A DNA stretch of 64,000 nt. Source: Gonium pectorale. Lineage: Eukaryota; Chlorophyta; Chlorophyceae; Chlamydomonadales; Volvocaceae. Position numbers and translations under genes: made by a program. Below, piece after piece: positions 12,891 through 22,212 of the stretch. Positions within the stretch are counted from its first letter, which is position 1. Every line of letters starts with the position of its first letter. The DNA lies in the NCBI GenBank assembly GCA_001584585.1, contig LSYV01000053.1, positions 471,597 through 535,596 on the forward strand. The letters run 5' to 3'. The notes beneath the pieces are model-generated. The model ran no database searches, had not been told where the DNA came from, and saw only the letters and a program-made list of their open reading frames with translations.

Positions 12891-13859
12891 CACTCCCCCC
12901 CAAACGCCTCCCCTTTTCCTTCCTAAAGACAAATACTCAGGCGGTTGTCAATCCGTCCGTCGCCATGCGCGGTCTTCAGTCTACACATCCTGGTGAATGA
13001 GGGGCACGCAGCAGCGGGACGCAAAGCAACGCAAAGCTGCCCTCCATAAGGCTGGTTGGCGACTGACGCGGGGCTGCATCATTGCTGTGCACGAACGTCG
13101 TAAATCACCTTCGCACATCACCTTCGCACATCGATTCAAAACTCAGGATGTACAGCAGGGGAAAGGCGTGGGGCACTTGCGTGTCCCATGGCCCCTTGCG
13201 CAGACTCTCCGGGTGGGCAGCAGCACATAGGAGCACCGCCCAATCCAGTACGCCGACAATCAAATCATTGCGCCCATTGCGTCCCAGTCAAGAAATAAAA
13301 ATGAGTTCTGAAGGTCAGGATACTCGTATGGCGCACGCCTCTTTGTAAGGGCCTGTTGTGGATTTTTTATTGGGCGGAGCGGCTTTTGGGGTAAAGTTCT
13401 TGAGGGCTCAGGGCGCTCAGGCACACTAGAGAACGGAGGCCACCATCCACGATCCACCAGCCCACCAATACATAGAACCGGTAAGGACCAGATCCAACAT
13501 GTCAGGGCCCAAACCAACGACCCGAAACCCGCATCTTTACTGAAGATATGAACAAATAACGCACCGGTAAGCGCCGATAAGCACCGATGCCATAGCCGGG
13601 CAACAATCCGTTGTTTAGCCTGGTACTAGAGGCACGGTCGGTCCAGCCCATTATGTATCTTGGTGCCCAGATGTTGGCACGACCCGGCTCGCCGGCCGCA
13701 GCGTTACGTCCCCAGCTTCATGCACACTCTATACGGGCGCCGCTTACTGCCACGTTCCCTTCCCATTTAAGGGGCCTGCTTAACTAGCAGCGCCATCTGC
13801 TATCCTAGATTCTTGACTGACAGTAGCATTCCCTATCTCATGCGCGAGCCGTCGCCCCC

Positions 13860-14239
13860 TCAGTTTCCCGTGGTGTCGGCCGCCTTTCCTGGCACCTTCG
13901 TGCCTGCCCAAGTGCCGCGGTCAGCGTTGGGTTTTGACCGAGGGTTCTTGCCGCAAGACCCGCACTTGACGAGTGAGGCCATCTTGCCCTTGAACTCGCC
14001 ATGAAGGCACGCGGCACAGTATCTGCGAGTTGCGTTGGCACAGTGAACGTGACCAAAGATGCAGAAAAGGCAATGTCGAAGGGCTCTGCGGTCGCGGTGC
14101 TTGTCACAACTCCCACTTCACAGCAGCCTTCCCCGTTTCGACTTCCCAGCACACAAGCCCGTCTTTCTCACCGCGCGTTGCAGTGCAGGCATTTGAGGTT
14201 GGTTGAAGGTCCATCGGAGGTGCAATAGAAGTTGCACAT
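13860..14239 (-). CDS. Small eight-cysteine zinc-binding-type protein (76 aa)
   Basis: Two exons, 14239-14172 and 14022-13860, join in phase across a GTGAGA...CTCGCAG intron and encode 76 residues. Eight cysteines sit at 2, 6, 17, 20, 25, 28, 43 and 46 as CxxxC, CxxC, CxxC and CxxC, with the core YCAACLHGEFKGK followed by KCGSCGKNPR. This spacing fits two zinc sites, a treble-clef or zinc-ribbon type fold. The C-terminal 25 residues are basic and then polar. The ATG sits in a good context (GCGACC ATG). The intron phase and the cysteine spacing across the junction argue that the gene is real. I do not recognise a named family and assign no function; nucleic-acid or protein binding is only a guess from the fold type. 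It diverges from the gene at 15019. Confidence 0.7.
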
Positions 14240-15018
14240 GGTCGCAGGTTGGAGCCTCGAAAGACGGTTGGCGCGGTTTGGAAGAGATCAAATAACGAAG
14301 GCTTAAGGTCAATGATTTTATGTTCTGCGTGGGCCTCGGGTGCCCTTCGAGCTAGCGCCCATAGGTTGTTGGCTGTACACTTGGCAGTTGCTGTGAAGGT
14401 AGGCGAAAGGATGCAGCAATTCCGGCAGGAATGCTAAGAGATGCGCGTTTAAAGTGAAATCCAATTGCAGAAAGCCGCGTGCCATGACTGCTCCGCTTCC
14501 ACCGAACGTCGCTCCTTGGTGAGCAGCCCCATCCGTGACCTCCAGGTAATTGCCTATCATTTTGCTGTCGTTGCAACTGGTCCTGATGCCATTGAAGGGC
14601 TCGCCTGACTCTACGCACAACTTCGCAAACATCCCTCGACACCAGCACAGCCTCTTGGATCATTAGTTGGCAACGATGGGAGGCACGGAGGCCCGAGGGG
14701 ACCCGCCAGGTCGTTGCTTACTAATCGGGGATAGGGGAGCAGTAGCCGTGCCATGACTGAGCCATGCCACCATTGAACTTATAAGTATAGGCATGCGGTA
14801 CGGAATGCGTAGCGCTGCCAACTCAAGCAACATAGTAATGAGGGCTCTCAGGGGCGTTGGGAAGGGCGTTTGAGGGGTTTGACGGCCCGTTGATGGCCCC
14901 TCTTGGAAGGTCCGTCCGAGAGGCAGGCTGAGGTTTTGCTTGCGACATGGGCCTGCTTTGTTCTGTTGCTCTCGGAACGGAGAAGGTTCATCTTCCCTAA
15001 ACGGATTTGCTTGCAATA
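14240..15018. promoter_or_regulatory. Divergent intergenic region between the cysteine-rich gene and the hydrophobic-hairpin gene
   Basis: These 779 bp separate two divergent start codons (14239 minus, 15019 plus) and must hold both 5' regions. The sequence is of mixed composition, and no open frame looks coding. I see no clear TATA box or repeat. Confidence 0.4.
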
Positions 15019-15750
15019 ATGGAGGCGCTTTTCCGCAGCTGGATCCCCGTTCATCCGGGCTTAGAAGCGGACCCCACCGCATCATTGGGCTCTGGCAGGC
15101 TAGACGAAGCGACCTACGAGCCGCTCGCGCCGGATGCCCAGCAGGCCTATCCCACTGGCCACATGCCCTACAGCGATGGAAGCCGCCGGCATGACACGAC
15201 TGTCACAGCATATGCTCTCGGCTCCTGCGCAGCGCCCCGTCCACCTCCTCCTGCTCCAGCTCCTGCTCCGCGCAACAGCAGCAGCCGCATTCCCACCACC
15301 GCCGTGAGCTCCAGCAGCAGCAGCAGCGGCAGCTGCGGCGGCGGCGCCTGCAACGACGGCGGAGCTGGAGCCCGCGAGCCGCCGCCGCTCGCGGTCATGA
15401 CTGACTTTCTCGGCGGCGGCCGCGTCCTGATCTCCCGATCACCTTCCTCCATGCTCGAGCTCGGCGCGGCCTGCGTGGGAGGCACGCTGGGCGCCGTCGC
15501 GGCGTTTGCGGCGTCCCCCATGCTGGCCGCCGGCTTCGCGGGCGGGCTGCTCCTGGGCGCCGTTGTAGTGGGCATGTCTGCACCGATTGACCTGCCGCCG
15601 CACATGGCGGCCGTTGGGAAGTGCGATGGCGAGCGCGCTGCCGCGCCGAAGTCGCGGAGGCCGTTGGGGCCGCGCTCCGAGCCGCTGGACGCTGCGGACC
15701 AGTACGAGTGCGACATGGCCGCGATGGCGCTTTGGGGGCCGTACATGTAG
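15019..15750 (+). CDS. Intronless protein with C-terminal hydrophobic hairpin (243 aa), unknown function
   Basis: The single open frame starts at ATG 15019 and ends at TAG 15750. The N-terminal half is polar and low-complexity, with a Pro/Ala run at about residues 73-84 and a Ser/Gly run at about 97-109. Two adjacent hydrophobic segments at about 147-167 and 168-187, rich in Gly and Ala (for example LGAVAAFAASPMLAAGFAGG), would form a membrane hairpin. The tail is charged. The codon bias is strongly GC3-rich, like the other genes here. I do not recognise a family. A membrane protein of an organelle is possible, but no clear transit peptide is visible. An unseen 5' exon cannot be excluded. Confidence 0.6.
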   Translation: MEALFRSWIPVHPGLEADPTASLGSGRLDEATYEPLAPDAQQAYPTGHMPYSDGSRRHDTTVTAYALGSCAAPRPPPPAPAPAPRNSSSRIPTTAVSSSSSSSGSCGGGACNDGGAGAREPPPLAVMTDFLGGGRVLISRSPSSMLELGAACVGGTLGAVAAFAASPMLAAGFAGGLLLGAVVVGMSAPIDLPPHMAAVGKCDGERAAAPKSRRPLGPRSEPLDAADQYECDMAAMALWGPYM

Positions 15751-17247
15751 CAGCCCGCACGTGTGACAGCACTTTCCGCGGTACCGGTGTTCGGGTTCCG
15801 AAGCTTGTTACATGTTTGCACGGGCGCGTGCGTGTGGGGCGCGGCAGGGGGCAGTGGGCTGTCCTTGGAGGCTGGCGCATGGCGGCGGGCGGCGGGCCCT
15901 GTAGCTGGCCCAATGTTCCCTCGGCTCTTTGCCTGATGTGCTTCTGTCCTGACAAGAGACCAAGCCCCCCTCGCGGGCATTGGCATATCGTATTATCCTT
16001 GCAAGGTAATTGCTGCTTTACAGGGTGGGGCCTGAGTTGGGCATCGCCAGGCAAAGCTTAGCTGAAGGACGCGCCAGTGGCATTATTGGGCATGTATACC
16101 ACGCAAGGCTGTGCTCCAAGCGCACAGCACGCGCTAGTCCCTCGTTACGTGTGTGTGTGTGCGCGGTGATGCTGTGAATTTATGTCAGACTGGCTGGCAG
16201 CAAGAAGATGGGTGTCATGCAGAGATGCAGTGTGTCAGTTGTACCGTGCCCGTTGACGTTTTCCACTACTGCTACGCGTATCCCACGGCGCTGTGCTGCA
16301 GCGGGAGACTTCACTAATAACAAGCATACAGAACTGAAGTGCAGCTAGGTATCGCATGCTTGGTCGTGAATACGGTAGGGCCCGGTCGTGCCATGACTCG
16401 TAGCTTCGGCTTCAAGCCGGCGGCAGGCCATGTATCGTATCACCGCGGGGCATCATATTAGTTCTGGAGACCAGCGAACAGCAAGACTGGCGCTACCCAC
16501 ATTGTGGGCATTTGTGCCGTGCGTGTGATGCAGCGTCTGCAGTGGGCTGTCGCATTTCTGCAAAGATGGTGCAGCCGACGACACGAGGTCGGGTCGCCTA
16601 CTAGTATCGAGGGCTGTAAAATGCAACCCAGATGCGCTTGCAGATGTGTCGGATCCCGGTTGGGAAGCCGGCCGAGTGCCGAGTCATCACGAACACCACA
16701 TGGGCATCGCAACGTAGCTGTAAGGATCTACGAGTACCAAACGTGGGCACGTATGCGAATGCACCAAGTTCAAACCTCTCACACGGGTCGCGCTGTATTG
16801 CCTAGAATGGCAATCAAATCTCTCATGTTTGTACAAGTTGGTCTACAATACCCCAGCGCACAAGAATACGAACCCTAGTGTCATTACTGCTGGTCCGGGC
16901 GTACAAGGTTCCTGCTGTACAATCTGCACCGAACGTGCTCCACGTGCTCCTTTCTTGTTGCAGAACAAACCCGGGGGACCTCCCTTGCCTCCACCACCAC
17001 CAATGATCCTGCCTTCCACTACCTCACCCCCCTGCACGCGCATCGCCGTGGGCAGGGCACAAGTCCGGTCCCGCCACGCCACTCGCCGCCAACTCGCCGC
17101 TCTTTTTCGCTCATACCCGCAGTTTCCAGCCCTTCCCGAGTTCAGACCACTTCACAATTTTCGCATTTCATCCTCCGGCCGTGGCGTCCGTTGAACGCAA
17201 GGCTGCAATACTAGCCCCCCGTCCGCGCGCAGGAGCTTTCCTCCTCG
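15751..17247. other. Convergent 3' region between the hairpin-protein gene and the SnoaL-like gene
   Basis: This stretch holds the 3' UTRs of two convergent genes and is partly lower in GC. No further coding exon is supported. A TTACA (TGTAA on the minus strand) at 16018-16022 could serve the minus-strand gene; if so, the two 3' UTRs overlap. Confidence 0.4.
16615..16619 (+). terminator. TGTAA polyadenylation signal of the 15019-15750 gene
   Basis: This is the first TGTAA after the stop codon and implies a 3' UTR of about 870-880 nt. Another TGTAA lies about 100 nt further on. Confidence 0.45.
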
Positions 17248-20200
17248 TCACATGGTGTTCCGGGAGTGGCGGGCCAGCCAGGAGCTGGGCACCACCAGCG
17301 AGGCCGTCCGGTCGATAAGGTACGCCGCCGCCTGCGGATCGGATATGTATCCAGGCGGCGGGGGAGGCCAACAGCATGCGCCAAAAGCGTGAACGGACAA
17401 TCCAACGTGACGGCCCCGTCTACTTTGGTTCACTGACGGGCGAATCGCGTAGACGGTTCATGCATTCGCAGGCGCACTACGACAAGGATAGCGGGCCTGC
17501 CCGGATTACGGCGCTGCGCGCATGCATATGTGTTTGTCGCGTGTCGCGTGTCACCCGGCAAGCACCTCAGCAGGCGTGTCGCAAGCAGGCACACATGGTC
17601 ACGGACACCATCCGGCGCTGACGCTGTGATTACAGCGGGCATCTGCCAACGCACCTTGAGCGCCCATCTCCCGCTGTTGACGAGCCGCAGCTGCAGCGAG
17701 GGGCTCCAGGGGCGGCCCTCCGGCGCGGGCAGCGGGCAGCCCAGCGCCCACATGAGCCCAAAGGCGCCGCCCAGCCCGTCCGTGTTTCCCACCCCCTGGG
17801 GACGCACCAGCGGGAAGCTCATAAACATGCGCCGTGGGGTGAGGCGCGGGTAACGTAGCAAGGTGGGAGCAGTGCGAAAGGTGCGACCGCAAGGCCGTCC
17901 GGGTGCGGTCTGCGGCAGCCCCGTGCATCCCGTCTTGCCAGCCGTTGCTTCAGCGAGCCTGAGGGGCGCGCGCATTCTCACATGAAGACGTGGCTGCGGT
18001 GTGGCCCACGCGACCTCGAACGGCGTGGCCCGTGACACCGCACGCAGCACGCCGCGGCCGAGGCTGTACTGAGAGGGGCATCTGTGCCGTACGACCCGGG
18101 CATGGCCACCCCACATGGACGTGGCTGCCGGTGCGGACCACGCGACCCCGAGGGGCACGCTACCCGTTTGGGGCGCGTCGTGCCAACACCCGCCGTGCTA
18201 CAACCACTGGCTGTGCGGGACGACCCGGGCGTGAAGGTCAACCCCTGATCTCCCGCGACCCTCCCTTCCCACCCCCCGTGTGCGCCCGACTCAACCCGCC
18301 AGGCAGCTCACGCCGTCTTCTCGTGTGCACATAGTAAGCGCTGCAACCGCCCGAGTTGCCTAGACCACCCGACCGCCCCGGCCCCCCCTCTTCCGGGCGC
18401 GACCCGGTTCTCTTCTTCACGCCCCCCCCCGCTCCTCCGGGCCGCTCCTCACCCGGTCCATGACGTAGCCCATGGTGTATCCGCACACCTGGCCCGCCGC
18501 GTTGAACGACAGGCTGGCGGTCTGGGGCGGCTCCTCGATCACGCGGCCTGGGGCAGGGAGACGACAGGAGGTGGGCGCCGCAACGCCAGCCAAGGGGCTC
18601 CCCGGAGGCGATGCGCCGTGCGTTACGCCACACCGAGGCACGGGAAGGTAAGCAAGGCCATTCCTACCCGAAGGCATGGGCAGGGAGCGTCCACGAGCCC
18701 AACGCGAAACACGCCCATGGTTAATGTTCTTGAAACCGTCAGCCCCCCGAGCCAGCACACATCACGGCTCGCCAGCGTTTCCGTACTTTGTCGCGCTGCG
18801 CCGTATGTAGTCAACCGCGTGGGCCCAAGTAATTGGATGACCTCCCGAGTGGCCGGTGCCCCTCCTGGAGCTCCCAAGCTCTCACCTGTGGGCTTGATAC
18901 CAAAAGGCAGGTTGCCCTTGAAGGTGCCCCTATGCGTGCAGTGCGGCCTGCGCGCACGGGGTGGGGGGTGGCCGGGGGAGGCGGCGCGTTTAAGCACACG
19001 CCACAGGTCTATTCAGCGCCGCGCCGATGCCGCTGCAGCCTCTCCTTAAGCCCCACATGCGCCCTTGCAGAGTGCGCTGATACCCTACTGGCACCATGCG
19101 AGAGCCGAGAGCTCGTGGCGGCGCATCAACGCCCTTCAGGCGTCCTTAGGCCAACTGCTACGGTTCATTGCGACCACACATATCCCCCAGGCTGTGCGTT
19201 ACGGCGCGGTACGGTACGGTACATGGCACTACTTACTGGAGCGAGAACCAAATCCGGTTTGGCCTGTTGTTGAGCAAGAGGGCACCGCCGCACGTCATCA
19301 CATGGTAACGGCGAGACCGAAGCGTGCACGGAGTGGATGCGTGGGTGTGGAGCCTCCTGAAAGTGGCGTGTACAGTTCCTCTGCTGCAGCCAGGCTGCCC
19401 CAGCCCACGCTGCCTCACCCAAAGGGTAGGGGGCAAGAAGGGATGATGTGGCCTCCTGGCCTCGCTGCCCCAGTGCTCACCTTGCCCCGCATGCACACAC
19501 CCCCGTGCCTCGCTGCCCGACCCCTCGTGCGCCTGCCAAGCAGCAACCGACCGGGCCACCCAGCAGCCCCCTACCGTACTTATTGCATGCCCGCCTGCGC
19601 CGCCCCGAAGGGATGCGCATTGGGCGCTGTGCACCCGCGAGCGTTCCAGCAAAACCAACCTGAAAGGATCGGCCCGGAAGTGGTGGTACCTGGGGGCAGG
19701 CGGGCACAGGTGGCGGGGGTGGCCAAGAGCAGGATAGTACGACGGGCGCAAGGAAAGCCGTTGGCCATGCAGCACGACTGGGCTTGGCAGCTTGAAAACC
19801 GTTACACGCCGTACAAAGCTCTCAGGAAATGCTGACCATCGGGGTACGTAAACGTACCGGGGGGCTAGGTCGGGGAAGGCCTCGTCCAGCGCCATGGTTG
19901 CCATGGTTGAGCGGAACGCATCGGGACCCATGGGCCCGATGAAGGGGGCTGCGGGGAGGGAGGGGGACCGGGGGAAGGGGCCATGTGCGCGGGGGCGTGG
20001 GCGGGACAGCGCCTACTAGGGCGCTCGGCGCCGGCCAGGAACGGGCAATGGGCTCCAGCCGGGCCGCCGACTGGGTTAAGAAAACAATCGCATTGAGTAG
20101 GCCGTAGGCGCATGCCTTCTGCCCAGTGCGGGGCAATCGCCTTGCGTACCCAGTCATATACCTGACTCCCGCTCTCCCACGTGTCCCTCCATCACCCTCG

Positions 20201-21763
20201 AGGGCGCCTCACCGCTGAACTCAAAGTCGTCCGACAGATCTTCCCACCGGTAGACACCTGCGGACCGGGGCCCACGTAACACATCCAAGATGACGCGGCG
20301 GGAGGGCCCGTCCGAATATACAGAGCGAGTCCGGCCGTGCCATGACGCTGCCGCCGGAACAGCACTTCACAACGAGCAAGACCGCGGGCTACCGTGAGCG
20401 CACCTGCACGCCAGTGGGCACAGCCGCTTCCTCGGCCAGGGAAATCGTCATCCCCACGACTTCCCTGCGCAGCCCCGTACCGCATGGCCCTGCGCTACGC
20501 CATCTCTCACCGCCCTTGTCGCTTTCCGCCGCGCTGGCCCCTGCTCACCCACGGCCAGCACCTTGCGCGCCTTTGCGATGAGCTCCCCGGGCGGGATGGG
20601 GAACGGGTGGCGAGCCATCTCCTCCTGCGAGGTGGGGGACCGGAGGGAGATGGCCTCGCGCGGGGCGTCCCGCGCACGCCTCCTCCCAGGACGTCCCGTG
20701 GATACCCGTGGGAACCGCCATCCATAGCGCTAGGCAGAACATGACGCTTAGGCCATCCACGAGCATGGGCCATGTAGCAAACGCAATGCTTTGTCTCGAC
20801 CTGGCTCCGCCCGCGTCAGCATCGGTGCGGAGTGAAACTGCGCGGGCCCGGCCGCTGTAGTGTTGCATTCGGCCTGTCAGCACGAAAGCAACCCGGCCGC
20901 CGCATGCTACCCCCGCGCGAAACCGCGCATGCACCGCACCTTGCCGTTGCCAAGATACAGAAACCTCCCCCGGGCCAAGACTCCTGGGGCCACACGCACC
21001 TCCTCATCCAGGAAGAAGTCGAGCTGCAGGTCGGGCGGAACGGAGCCTTCAACCTGGCTCAAACCGCCGCTGCCCTCCTCGGTCCCACTCGTGCTAGTCC
21101 CCACTGCCTGCGGGCTGAAGGGCGCCGCCGCGCCGCGGCCGGGGCTGCCCGACGCGTCGTAAGGTTCGGTGCCGCTGCCTTTGCTGCCACTGTCAGTGGC
21201 AGTGACGTAGGTCGTGTGGGCGGCGGCCCCGCCAGGAGAGAAGGCGCCGCCGCTGCCCGCGCCGTCGCCGCCAGGGGTGTCGGGGGCCCTCCATTTCAGC
21301 GGCCGGTGCGATGCCGGCGTCTGGTCCACGGCGCCGACTCCGGCGCCACCGCGAAATGAGTCGGCCCCTGTGGCCGTGCGGCCAGCCTCGCTCGTGGCGG
21401 TGCGGTCGTCGTCGTCGGTCGCTGACCTGCTGGGGCTCCCCGAACCCGACTTGGAACCCGACATGTCGACGGGTGTCGAGCACGCAGAGGCAGCGACTCC
21501 AGGCCGACCGCAGCGCTCGCGCGGATTGTCCCCAAGTATGTCGGCGGCTACGACCAAAGGCACAGCTCTTGCAATAATAGGAATGGGCTATTAGGCGACG
21601 ATGGTTCAGACCGATTGGGTGGAGGGCTCAAGTTGCGCAGCCTCTCACTCGCGGAAAGGCCGGCCGAATCCAAGGCTTGCGTCATCACAGCATCCTCGTG
21701 TGCCTCCAAAGAAAGCGGCACATCACGCAGCTCAATGACACCGCAATTGCAATGACGTTGCAT
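17248..21763 (-). CDS. SnoaL/NTF2-like domain protein
   Basis: Eleven exons splice in phase: 21763-21649, 21547-21000, 20624-20549, 20257-20213, 19948-19858, 19689-19660, 19263-19237, 18947-18886, 18547-18453, 17795-17655 and 17331-17248. They encode 437 residues. Residues 1-221 are low-complexity (Ser, Gly, Thr, Asp). From residue 222 the protein follows a SnoaL-like (NTF2 superfamily) pattern seen in algae: EEMARHPFPIPPGELIAKAR, YRWEDLSDDFEFS, FIGPMGPDAFRSTM, ALDEAFPDLAPRYHHF, DPFRPNRIWFSL, EEPPQTASLSFN, GYTMGYVMDR and GNTDGLGGAFGLMWALG. These domains are alpha+beta cones that bind small ligands or catalyse cyclisations; the substrate is unknown. Exons 3-11 are firm. The start is less certain: exon 1 and its 101-nt intron are inferred from sites and phase, and an alternative start is ATG 21464. 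Introns contain a diverged ~130-bp repeat. Confidence 0.8.
17981..18240. repeat. Diverged ~130-bp direct repeat in an intron
   Basis: Two copies lie in tandem in the intron between exons 18547-18453 and 17795-17655 of the SnoaL-like gene. Matching anchors are ACGTGGCTGC at 17988 and 18119, and ACGACCCGGG at 18091 and 18220. The spacing is thus 129-131 bp, with substitutions between copies. Confidence 0.6.
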
Positions 21764-22212
21764 ATAATGCGTTGAGATGCGATGAAACTATTGCGTGGGC
21801 TTTGGGTTCGTCCCTTGGGTCGGCCCGGTTAATAGTCTCCCTGGAACATCTTCGTGCTCATTGATGGCAAAATCCATGTCCAGCAGTCACGCCTTGCCCC
21901 TGGGTCAGGGGAGACTGGGTTCCCCCTTCAAGCCCTGTCCGGGGCGCACCGCGTCCCTCCCCGACATCCTTACCCTGCAGCACCTGCGTGTTCCGACAGC
22001 AGCGAATCTTTCAACACTTGGCCTGTCCCACCCTTGACAGTTCCCTTGCCACCGTCCGGCACGGCACGGTGTCTTCCCCACCGACCCACCCGCCCACCAC
22101 GACACGCCGCACTCAAGCTGCAGGCAAACAAACGCTGTATAGACCACACATTCATTTTCCCTATTCCTAAATACATTTTCCAAAGGGCCACATCCGCGTC
22201 GAGGTCAAGGCT
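21764..22212. other. Intergenic region between SnoaL-like gene start and WDR91 3' end
   Basis: It should contain the WDR91 3' UTR and the SnoaL-like gene promoter, both genes reading leftward. It has no clear TTACA (minus-strand TGTAA) and no supported exon. Confidence 0.4.

Larger units (their letters stand above)
10951..13859. other. EMC3 3' UTR and intergenic region
   Basis: The first 0.5-0.9 kb is probably EMC3 3' UTR. The rest should hold the 3' UTR of the minus-strand cysteine-rich gene. Open frames here lack splice-supported or domain-like coding signal. The region contains one copy of a dispersed repeat (12854-12890) and a 13-nt tandem duplication around 13108-13133. Nothing else is recognisable. 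Confidence 0.5.
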
